Both the position numbers and the translations under genes were made by a program. A DNA stretch of 5,042 nt, from the NCBI GenBank assembly GCA_012517025.1, contig JAAYVT010000339.1:1-5042 (forward strand), given 5' to 3'. The notes under the pieces are model-generated. The model ran no database searches. It was not told the origin of the DNA and worked only from the letters and a program-made list of their open reading frames with translations. The stretch comes from Phyllobacteriaceae bacterium (GTDB lineage Bacteria; Pseudomonadota; Alphaproteobacteria; Rhizobiales; Ancalomicrobiaceae). How positions within the stretch are numbered: position 1 is the stretch's first letter; every line of letters begins with the position of its first letter. This document shows, piece by piece, positions 1 to 5,042 of the stretch.

Positions 1-920
1 CGCAGACGCCCGTCGGGATCAGATAGAGCGAACACGATGCGATCGCTCGTCCGCGGATCGGAAGCGAAAGGGCGGCCGAGCGCGATCGACAATTCCCGAG
101 CGAGATCCCTTTCACTCACATGATCCTGGGCGACGAGATGGAGGCGGCTGCCGTCGGCAAAGCGCATGATGCCCGGACCGTAGCCGGCGTCCACCGTGAT
201 CCGTACGGCCTCCCGCCGTCGAACCGCACCGGCTTTGGCGACATCATAAGACGGGAATTCCATCTCTCCTCCCGCGCCGACCGCGAGTTCGTAGCCCTCG
301 AGAATGCCGCGCATCGTAGAGACGATGGAGGCGTGGATCGGGAAGCCGTGAAAATCTGCGTCGAGCATGGCGTTGTCGACGACCGTCACCAGTTCGAACA
401 GATCGATCGGTCGAGGCCCGGCCCACGAGATCGCTTCGAAATGCGCGATCAGTTGCGCACATTCCTCCTCGACGGCCGCCATCATCATCTGGCCGATCCA
501 TCCGATGTCGGCGGCATGGATTGGGCGCACCTCGCCGATGACGGGGCCGGAAAAGATCTGTTCGAAGAGCGTGTCCGCAGTCACCACCCCCGCGATGACC
601 TCCGGCAAATCGTCGATGTCGTCGGCGCGGAAATCGTGACCGAGATCTTCGTACTCGAGATCGTCGATCCGAGGAACGGGGTCGCCGACGTCATCGCTCG
701 GCAGTCCGTCCGCCAGATCGAATGCGCCGTCGTCGTCAGACGCCTGATCGGCGAAATCGATGAAGGCGGACTTCTTCGTTTCGGGCGCCTGGATGCCGAT
801 CGCCGTCGAAAGCAACCAACTACGCCACGTCGTCCACCGCGCGGCCAAGCGTTCGAACCTCTCCTCGATCGCGCCACGTTCGTAACCCTGAAGATGTCGA
901 TGCGTGTGATGAATCGTCAT
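1..920 (-). CDS. Uncharacterised protein, N-terminal 306 residues (runs off left edge)
   Basis: An uninterrupted reading frame runs from an ATG at 920 to the left edge with no stop. I chose this start because GGAG (927-930) lies 6 bases upstream. I do not recognise the family. The N-terminus is histidine-rich (IHHTHRH, residues 3-9), followed by a basic, tryptophan-rich helix-like stretch (about 14-37, WTTWRSWLL). Residues 55-107 form a strongly acidic segment with about 21 Asp/Glu in 53 residues and few basics, probably a flexible linker or an acidic surface. From about 108 on the sequence looks like a folded alpha/beta domain (FEQIFSGPVIGEVRPI, GWIGQMMMAAVEEECAQLIAHFEAI in pieces, then VRITVDAGYGPGIMRFADG at about 239-257). 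There is no signal peptide or membrane segment, so it is probably cytosolic. The opposite strand is also open across much of this span, but its translation is Arg/His/Asp-rich, as expected of an antisense shadow. That it is a real gene is fairly safe; its function is unknown. Confidence 0.72.
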   Translation of the reverse strand, partial: MTIHHTHRHLQGYERGAIEERFERLAARWTTWRSWLLSTAIGIQAPETKKSAFIDFADQASDDDGAFDLADGLPSDDVGDPVPRIDDLEYEDLGHDFRADDIDDLPEVIAGVVTADTLFEQIFSGPVIGEVRPIHAADIGWIGQMMMAAVEEECAQLIAHFEAISWAGPRPIDLFELVTVVDNAMLDADFHGFPIHASIVSTMRGILEGYELAVGAGGEMEFPSYDVAKAGAVRRREAVRITVDAGYGPGIMRFADGSRLHLVAQDHVSERDLARELSIALGRPFASDPRTSDRIVFALSDPDGRL

Positions 921-1020
921 GAGCAACTCCATCCTGATCTGCAGGCGGACGGAAATCTCAACGGGCGCCTGCACAATCACATGAAACAAATCACCGCCAT
1001 GAAATCGAATCCGACGGTAG

Positions 1021-1100
1021 CAATATAGTTTCATGAAAATGATTTAAATTCAAATTGGAAATTTTGAATAAAATTAATCATATTCATCTGAAATTATAAG
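1021..1100 (-). promoter_or_regulatory. AT-rich promoter island upstream of the uncharacterised gene
   Basis: About 80% A+T over 80 bases, in sharp contrast to the GC-rich surroundings. On the minus strand a perfect TATAAT lies at 1098-1093, about 170 bases upstream of the ATG at 920. I see no good -35 box 16-18 bases before it, so the exact promoter is uncertain. The island also holds the dyad ATTCAAA (1048-1054) / TTTGAAT (1063-1069), with an 8-base spacer, that could be an operator. The orientation is inferred from the gene to the left; nothing convincing starts to the right on the plus strand. Confidence 0.4.
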
Positions 1101-1136
1101 GGCTTTTTGTTGAAAGCTGAGAAGAGGGAAGCTGGT

Positions 1137-1170
1137 GCGTTGACTCCAACGCTGGAATCCTCGGTTCCAG
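1137..1170. repeat. Two abutting inverted repeats
   Basis: GCGTTG-ACTC-CAACGC (1137-1152) is a perfect 6-base dyad with a 4-base loop. It shares its last base with a second perfect dyad, CTGGAA-N7-TTCCAG (1152-1170). Neither is followed by a T-run, so neither is a classic terminator. They lie in the gap upstream of the AT-rich promoter island of the left gene. They might be protein-binding sites or RNA hairpins in a read-through transcript, or chance. Confidence 0.35.
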
Positions 1171-1567
1171 ACGGCGATGATGGTCGGTCGAGATGTGCTC
1201 CGTCGAGAGGAGCCACTTCACCTGCGGCCGATCGAGGTTGGCAGCAAGTAATGCGACGGCGACGTCACCCGCCTTCGTCCCCTCGGGCGAACGATGGCAC
1301 CGAGGCTCCGACATGAAACGGCGAGAGCGCCTACCGGACACATGGCGAGCCACCCGTCGGCGCCTCGGTCACAGGATCGACGGACGGCTCGGTTCAATCG
1401 AACTCGTAGTGCGAGCGATAGGATCCAACGCCACCGCGAACCCTTCATTCCGCGCCGGCCATCTCAGTTTGAGGAGAGCATTGGTCTCGCCCTACGGCGG
1501 CACGACGCCCACATCTGAATACACATCTTCGATAGTGCCGGCTGCAGCGCCTCACTCTCGACGAAAC

Positions 1568-2425
1568 TCAGCGAGCCCCGGCCTTCTCGTCCCCACCGCA
1601 GCATCGCTCGGCCGACGACGTGCCCGGGGCGGGCGAAGCCATCACCGGCTCGACGAGGTGGGTGAAGGCGAGCGCCGCGCAGGCGCCGCCGACGATCGGG
1701 CCGAGGACATAGATCGTCAGGAAGCCCCAGCCGGCATCCGGCAGCGCCGCCATCCCCCAGCCGGCGGCCATGGCGAAGAGCCGCGGCACGAGATCCCGCG
1801 CCGGGTTGAAACCGGCCTGGGTCAGCGGCGCGATGATCGAGATCAGCACGGTGATGGTCAGGCCGATGAACAGCGGCACGATCGACACGTCGGGGCGGCC
1901 GACGTTGCAGCCCTCGGTCAGCGAGAAGATCACCAGCACGAGCACGAAGGTGCCGATCGCCTCGGCGAGAAAGGCCGTCGAGGCGCCGACGCTCGCCGCC
2001 GCGCCCGCCCCCGGATTGGGGTAGAACTCGCCGAACATCATGGCCGTCTGCACCGAGTTCGGCGCGCCGCGGGTGATCGCGTGCATCGTCTCGAACTGCT
2101 CGATCGAGGAGGAGAAGAGAGCGTAGACCACGATCGTGGCGACGAGCGCGCCGACGATCTGCCCGGCGAGATAGACCGGCAGATGGCCCGCCGACATGCG
2201 CCGGCCGATCACCATGGCGATGCTGACCGCCGGGTTTAGATGGGCGCAGGAGAGATGGCGCGTCATGTAGATCGCCAGCGCCACCGCGATGCCCCACACC
2301 ATGGCGACCTGGAAGAGGCCGGCATGGGCGCCGAAGAGCACGGTGACGGCGACCGAGCCGCAGCCGAAGAAGACGATGACGAAGGTGCCGATCGCCTCGC
2401 CGAGGAAGTGACGTCGCGTTTCCAT
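1568..2425 (-). CDS. aqpS: Arsenic-linked aquaglyceroporin (MIP family, AqpS/GlpF-like)
   Basis: An inner-membrane MIP channel of 285 residues, close to E. coli GlpF in length. Both half-helix pore motifs are present: NPA at 64-66 (AHLNPAVSIAM) and NPARD at 207-211. The Asp after the second NPAR is typical of glycerol-type rather than water-only channels, as is the long segment between the two halves (about 105-150, with YPNPG at 135-139). Hydrophobic helices open each half (GEAIGTFVIVFFGCGS at 9-24; AEAIGTFVLVLVIFSL at 154-169). Of two in-frame ATGs I chose 2425, because GAGGAG ends 7 bases before it and only 1 base before the other (2431). The gene starts 16 bases after the arsM stop on the same strand, so the two are almost certainly co-transcribed. 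Known: aquaglyceroporins conduct undissociated As(OH)3, and S. meliloti AqpS sits in an ars operon. Inference: this channel moves arsenite or methylated arsenite out of the cell. The tail carries a Cys pair (275-276), unusual for this family. The generic name glpF is the alternative, but no glycerol genes are nearby. Confidence 0.88.
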   Translation of the reverse strand: METRRHFLGEAIGTFVIVFFGCGSVAVTVLFGAHAGLFQVAMVWGIAVALAIYMTRHLSCAHLNPAVSIAMVIGRRMSAGHLPVYLAGQIVGALVATIVVYALFSSSIEQFETMHAITRGAPNSVQTAMMFGEFYPNPGAGAAASVGASTAFLAEAIGTFVLVLVIFSLTEGCNVGRPDVSIVPLFIGLTITVLISIIAPLTQAGFNPARDLVPRLFAMAAGWGMAALPDAGWGFLTIYVLGPIVGGACAALAFTHLVEPVMASPAPGTSSAERCCGGDEKAGAR

Positions 2426-2432
2426 GATCATG

Positions 2433-2438
2433 CTCCTC
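2433..2438 (-). promoter_or_regulatory. Ribosome binding site that fixes the aqpS start
   Basis: GAGGAG on the minus strand, located in the 16-base gap between the arsM stop (2442-2444) and the channel start. It is 7 bases from the ATG at 2425 but only 1 base from the in-frame ATG at 2431, so the downstream ATG is the likely start. Its position almost touching the arsM stop suggests translational coupling. Confidence 0.7.
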
Positions 2439-2441
2439 GCC

Positions 2442-3491
2442 TCAGCAGCAGCAGGCCCCGGTGGCGGCATCCGCCGGCGCGCCGCCGGAACAGTCGAAGG
2501 CGCCGAAATGCACCGAACGGTCGCCGGTCACGCGGAAGTGGCGGCCGTAGCGCGTGTTCTGGACCATCGCCGCGGTGTTGCCGCACACCAGCATCGGTTT
2601 GCCGGTGAAGAACGTGTGATGATCGTCGAGTTCGAAGCGGTGGCGATGATCGGGGATGGTGCCGAGATAGGTCGCGACCTGGCCGTAGTCTTCGCAGATG
2701 TCCTCGAGATCGGCGAGCTTGAAGGCCCGGATCTTCATCGACTGAAAAACCGCGTTGCCGACCAGATCCTCGATCGCCGGATCGTCGATGGTGATCGCCG
2801 ATCGCGACATCACCCGGTGGTCGACGAAACCGACCCGTTGCATCAGGCGGCGGAAGTCCTCGACGTAGAGCGCCCCGCCCATGCACTCGCCGAGCAGCAC
2901 CGGATCGCGGGCGAGCGCGGCAGGCAGGCGCCGGTCGACGAAGACGTCGGAGAAGAAGAGTTCGCCGCCCGGCTTCAGCACGCGGCGGATCTCGGAGAAG
3001 ACCCGCTCCTTGTCGTCGGAGAGATTGATCACGCAGTTCGACACGACGAGATCGACCGAGGCATCGGCGATGCCGAGGGCGGCGAGGTCCTCGATGGCAC
3101 CGCAGCGGAAATCGACGTTGCTCCGCGCGAAGCCGAGCTTCGCCGCGTGAGTGTCGCGATGGCGGGTCGCGACGTCGAGCTGGGCCTTGGTGAAGTCGAC
3201 GCCGATCACCTTGCCCCGTTCGCCGACGAGCCCGGAGAGCAGGAACGCGTCGCGCCCGGCGCCGCAGCCGAGATCGAGGACCGTCAGGCCGGCGAGATCC
3301 GGCGGGACCGGCGAACCGCAGCCGTAGAAGCGATCGAGCACTTCGTCGTCGACCGTCGCCAGGATGGCGCGATGGCGTTCGGGAATGATCTCGTTGCAAC
3401 AGCAGGCGTTGGTCTTCAGGTCCGACGCGTCTTCGAGCGTCCGGCCGTAATAGTTCTGGACGACTTCGGCGACGGAGGTGTCTGCGGTCAT
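2442..3491 (-). CDS. arsM: Arsenite S-adenosylmethionine methyltransferase ArsM
   Basis: A cytosolic class I SAM methyltransferase of 349 residues that transfers methyl groups to As(III), giving methylated and finally volatile arsenicals. The SAM-binding motif I is VLDLGCGAGRD (71-81), followed by the acidic end of strand 2 (VIGVDFT, 95-101) and the post-core motif RRVLKPGGELFFSD (169-182). The four cysteines diagnostic of ArsM are in place: Cys30 (in NACCCNE), Cys58 (FYGCGSP), Cys153 (SNCVINL) and Cys203 (GECMGGALYVEDF). The 28-residue and 50-residue spacings within the pairs 30/58 and 153/203 match algal ArsM (44/72, 174/224). The C-terminal third (FFTGKPMLVCGNTAAM) is typical of the longer bacterial forms, and the protein ends in Cys-Cys-Cys. 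The start at 3491 has GAGGA 8 bases upstream. The frame stays open 80 codons further upstream, but that extension is Arg/Ser/Pro-rich and unlike the family. It is first in a unit with the downstream channel gene and divergent from the importer gene. No arsR is visible in the window. Confidence 0.95.
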   Translation of the reverse strand: MTADTSVAEVVQNYYGRTLEDASDLKTNACCCNEIIPERHRAILATVDDEVLDRFYGCGSPVPPDLAGLTVLDLGCGAGRDAFLLSGLVGERGKVIGVDFTKAQLDVATRHRDTHAAKLGFARSNVDFRCGAIEDLAALGIADASVDLVVSNCVINLSDDKERVFSEIRRVLKPGGELFFSDVFVDRRLPAALARDPVLLGECMGGALYVEDFRRLMQRVGFVDHRVMSRSAITIDDPAIEDLVGNAVFQSMKIRAFKLADLEDICEDYGQVATYLGTIPDHRHRFELDDHHTFFTGKPMLVCGNTAAMVQNTRYGRHFRVTGDRSVHFGAFDCSGGAPADAATGACCC

Positions 3492-3509
3492 GGTCGAGGT
3501 CCTCGCGGG

Positions 3510-3527
3510 CGGAGCGCGGTCGCTCCG
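3510..3527 (-). repeat. GC-rich hairpin just upstream of the arsM ribosome site
   Basis: On the arsM mRNA strand this reads CGGAGCG-ACCG-CGCTCCG, a perfect 7-base stem with a 4-base loop. It ends about 5 bases before the GAGGA ribosome site (3504-3500). Such a stem would be stable and could influence ribosome loading. It could also be chance in GC-rich DNA. Confidence 0.45.
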
Positions 3528-3550
3528 ATCGGGCGTCCCGCGCCGACGCG

Positions 3551-3567
3551 GCGGCCAAGTCGGCCGC
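3551..3567 (-). repeat. Second hairpin in the arsM leader
   Basis: GCGGCC (3551-3556) and GGCCGC (3562-3567) form a perfect 6-base stem with a 5-base loop, about 23 bases upstream of the first hairpin on the arsM transcript side. By itself it is unremarkable in GC-rich DNA; it matters as part of a run of three. Confidence 0.3.
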
Positions 3568-3617
3568 GCCACTGAAGGGCGGGATCGTCGGACCGTAGGC
3601 CGGGTGCACGGCCTCGC

Positions 3618-3635
3618 CTGTCGGGTGGCCGACAG
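3618..3635. repeat. Third dyad upstream of arsM, possible operator
   Basis: CTGTCGG (3618-3624) and CCGACAG (3629-3635) are a perfect 7-base dyad with a 4-base spacer, giving an 18-base symmetric site 127 bases upstream of the arsM start. It could be an operator for an unseen regulator or a third leader hairpin, depending on where arsM transcription begins. Confidence 0.35.
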
Positions 3636-3919
3636 ATGCGGAATACTGCTGAACCGCGGCTGGAGAAACCACGTTGATCCAATGCGATCCGAAGAGGATC
3701 TGACCGTCCGCTTCGGGTCGGAGGGCGTCACCTACCGCATCGCGCCGACTGCGGGCGCTCGGGTTCAGCCGCATCAGGTCCGGGCTTTCGATTTGCACCG
3801 TCCGGTACGTGGGTCCCCGCCGATCCGCCGGGCGAGCCTCCGGGCCTCTGATCATCCCTCTGCAATCCGCGACCCAAGTCCGTTGGTGGTCATCCGCTTT
3901 CCGGCTCGCGCCTGCGCAG

Positions 3920-3948
3920 ATGACGCATTGCTCTTCTTCAAATATGCT
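3920..3948 (+). promoter_or_regulatory. Candidate sigma70-type promoter of the solute-binding protein gene
   Basis: ATGACG (3920-3925), a 17-base spacer and TATGCT (3943-3948) match the -35/-10 consensus at 4 of 6 positions each with ideal spacing. Transcription would begin near 3955, leaving a leader of about 70 bases. The -10 box overlaps the left arm of the dyad at 3940-3971, which is the arrangement expected for repression. It is a weak match taken alone. Confidence 0.35.
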
Positions 3949-3971
3949 GTTTTTATTGATTCGGCATATTT
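3940..3971 (+). promoter_or_regulatory. Long-spaced dyad resembling a NikR operator
   Basis: AAATATGC (3940-3947) and GCATATTT (3964-3971) are perfect inverted 8-base arms separated by 16 bases. The inner six bases, ATATGC-N16-GCATAT, have the same geometry and TATG/CATA core as the E. coli NikR operator GTATGA-N16-TCATAC. It lies 53 bases upstream of the importer gene start and overlaps the candidate -10 box. The symmetry is seen directly; assignment to NikR is inference. The arms are AT-rich and the loop is too long for a terminator. Confidence 0.5.
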
Positions 3972-4024
3972 CATGGCGACGGACGAACCGGCGTTCGTGA
4001 ACGGTGCAACGAGGAGAACGCCGG

Positions 4025-5042
4025 ATGAACCATCGCAGCCTTGCCCTTGCCACTGTCGCGGCCGTCGCCGTCGTGGCGGCCAACCCGGTGCTCGCCGCAC
4101 CGAAGACCGATCTGATGCTCGCCGTCCACGGCGAGCCGGAGAGCGGCTTCGATCCGACGCAAGGCTGGGGCGAGTACGGCTATCCGCTGATCCAATCGAC
4201 GCTTCTGAAGCGCGATGCCAAGCTCGATCTCGTCGGCGATCTCGCCACCAGATGGAGCCTCGGCGACGATGGCCGCACCTGGACCGTCACGCTTCGCCCG
4301 GACGTGAAGTTCTCCGACGGCCATGCGCTCACGGCGGAAGACGTCGTCTTCACCTTCGAGACGGCGAAGAAGGCGGGCTCCGTCCTCGACCTCACCGAAC
4401 TCGAGAGCGTCAAGGCGATCGATGCGACCACGGTCACCTTCACCACCAAGGCGCCGCGCATCACCTTCCTCAACAATTTCGCCGTCCTCGGCATCGTGCC
4501 CAAACACGCCTACGGCGAGAAGTACGGCCGCGCGCCGATCGGCTCGGGTCCGTTCCGTCTGGTCTCGTGGACCGAGGGTGAACAGGCGATCTTCGAGCCG
4601 AACCCGACCTACTACGGGACGAAGTCGCCCTTCGCGAAGGTGACCTTCCTCTTCACCAAGGACGACGCGTCATACGCTGCGGCCAAGGGCGGCAAGCTCG
4701 ACGTCGCTGCGATCTCCAATGCTCTGGCCGGCGACGTGCCGGCGAACATGACCCGCATCGTCGCCAAGACCGTCGACAATCGCGGTCTCGCCTTCCCGAT
4801 GCGGCCGAACAAGGGCGAAAAGACCGCCAAGGGCGCGCCGATCGGCAACGACGTGACGTCCGATCCGGCGATCCGCAAGGCGATCGACGCCGCGCTCGAC
4901 CGCAAGGCGCTGGCGACGGGCGTACTGAACGGCTTCGGCCGTCCCGCCTGGGGCCCGGCCGACGACCTCGCCTGGGACAACCCGGACCATCGCCTGCCCG
5001 ACGCCGATCCGGCGAGGGCCAAGAAGATCCTGGCGGACGCCG
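4025..5042 (+). CDS. Family 5 extracellular solute-binding protein of a nickel/peptide-type ABC importer, N-terminal part
   Basis: The periplasmic receptor of an Opp/Dpp/Nik-type ABC importer; 339 of roughly 500 usual residues are visible before the right edge. The ATG at 4025 has GAGGAG (4011-4016) 8 bases upstream. Residues 1-24 are a Sec signal peptide with a hydrophobic core (LALATVAAVAVVAA) and a VLA|A cleavage site. There is no lipobox Cys, as expected for a free periplasmic protein. The family 5 signature VKFSDGHALTAEDVVFTF is at 94-111, after DGRTWTVTLRPD (82-93 region). The lobe-crossing motif PIGSGPF is at 171-177, and SDPAIRKAIDAALDRKAL, the usual second-lobe helix, begins at 279. 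ESGFDP..GWGEYG (39-52) resembles a subgroup I associate with Nik-type systems, but the ligand-binding part is beyond the edge, so peptide, nickel or metallophore are all possible. Permease and ATPase genes probably follow to the right. It is divergent from arsM, with a NikR-like dyad upstream. Confidence 0.9.
   Translation, partial: MNHRSLALATVAAVAVVAANPVLAAPKTDLMLAVHGEPESGFDPTQGWGEYGYPLIQSTLLKRDAKLDLVGDLATRWSLGDDGRTWTVTLRPDVKFSDGHALTAEDVVFTFETAKKAGSVLDLTELESVKAIDATTVTFTTKAPRITFLNNFAVLGIVPKHAYGEKYGRAPIGSGPFRLVSWTEGEQAIFEPNPTYYGTKSPFAKVTFLFTKDDASYAAAKGGKLDVAAISNALAGDVPANMTRIVAKTVDNRGLAFPMRPNKGEKTAKGAPIGNDVTSDPAIRKAIDAALDRKALATGVLNGFGRPAWGPADDLAWDNPDHRLPDADPARAKKILADA

Larger units (their letters stand above)
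921..1567. other. 647-base stretch without a convincing gene
   Basis: This lies between the 3' end of the channel gene and the start of the uncharacterised gene, both on the minus strand. It contains the 5' leader and AT-rich island of the left gene, two adjacent dyads (1137-1170), and otherwise unassigned DNA. One minus-strand frame from a GTG at 1353 to a TGA at 1084 (89 codons) has a moderately protein-like middle (AGDVAVALLAANLDRPQVKW). It has no recognisable family, and I could not identify a ribosome site, so it could be a decayed gene remnant or chance. No rho-independent terminator (stem plus T-run) is visible after the channel gene. Confidence 0.5.
3492..4024. promoter_or_regulatory. 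Divergent regulatory region between arsM and the solute-binding protein gene
   Basis: 533 bases between two outward-facing starts, with no convincing gene on either strand. The arsM-proximal third (3510-3635) is GC-rich and holds three short perfect hairpins. The importer-proximal end (about 3938-3975) is locally AT-rich and holds a long-spaced dyad and a plausible sigma70-type promoter. The length allows two independent promoters. I could not find a confident promoter for arsM, nor a clear ArsR-type operator. Confidence 0.6.

Noticed and set aside
120..1028. A 302-codon open frame on the plus strand.
   Set aside because: It is antisense to a better minus-strand gene with a ribosome site. 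Its translation is Arg/His/Asp-rich without domain-like hydrophobic patterning, and it runs into the AT-rich promoter island.
1099..1120. A weak stem GCTTT/AAAGC beside a T-run as a terminator.
   Set aside because: The stem is only 5 base pairs with little GC, and the T-run is inside the hairpin rather than after it.
1193..2239. A 348-codon plus-strand frame.
   Set aside because: Most of it is antisense to the channel gene, whose NPA motifs and helices are unmistakable; the plus translation is charged low-complexity sequence.
2424..3575. A 383-codon plus-strand frame.
   Set aside because: It is fully antisense to arsM, which has all its diagnostic motifs; this is a typical GC-rich shadow.
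3686..3700. GATCC-N5-GGATC dyad upstream of arsM.
   Set aside because: The arms are only five bases, built around GATC words that are very frequent in this window, so chance is the simplest explanation.
3492..3731. An 80-codon N-terminal extension of ArsM.
   Set aside because: The extension is Arg/Ser/Pro-rich and covers the leader hairpins. The ATG at 3491 has a good ribosome site and gives the spacing of cysteines expected for the family.
3492..3774. A minus-strand frame upstream of arsM, from an ATG at 3774, with a protein-like piece (GSHWINVVSPAAVQQYSAS).
   Set aside because: It has no stop before arsM and continues as a shadow frame through the whole of arsM. It has no clear ribosome site and no family match. 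It could only be real with a frameshift, for which I see no other support.
3492..4024. A cobalamin or other known riboswitch in the divergent region.
   Set aside because: None of the conserved cobalamin blocks (such as GCCACTG or the GCCAGGAGACC-type box) is present on either strand, and no other known riboswitch core was recognised.

Overview
The window is high-GC DNA (well above 60% by eye) with alphaproteobacterial character: GAGG-type ribosome sites, dense genes with G/C at third codon positions, and gene families common in Rhizobiales-like bacteria. No rRNA, tRNA, IS element or CRISPR array is visible, so the organism cannot be named more closely.

Layout. (1) Positions 1-920, minus strand: the first 306 residues of an unrecognised, partly acidic protein that runs off the left edge. 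(2) 921-1567: a 647-base stretch with no convincing gene. It holds a very AT-rich island (about 1021-1100) that probably carries the promoter of the gene to its left, plus two adjacent dyads. (3) 1568-3491, minus strand: a tight two-gene unit, arsM (arsenite S-adenosylmethionine methyltransferase) followed 16 bases later by an aquaglyceroporin of the AqpS/GlpF type. (4) 3492-4024: a 533-base divergent regulatory region, with GC-rich hairpins on the arsM side and a 32-base perfect-arm dyad on the other side. (5) 4025 to the right edge, plus strand: the first 339 residues of a periplasmic family 5 solute-binding protein of a nickel/peptide-type ABC importer.

How the genes work together. ArsM would methylate As(III) in the cytosol. 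The channel encoded by the same transcript would let neutral trivalent arsenicals cross the inner membrane. No arsR, arsC, arsB/acr3 or arsH lies in the window, so the unit is either a minimal methylate-and-release module or part of a set located elsewhere. The divergent importer looks like a separate function. The dyad in front of it has the same spacing and TATG/CATA core as the NikR operator, which suggests a nickel-regulated transporter.

The most interesting points are this NikR-like operator, the cysteine clusters at both ends of ArsM and at the tail of the channel, the channel's unusual predicted selectivity filter, and the unrecognised protein behind the AT-rich island.
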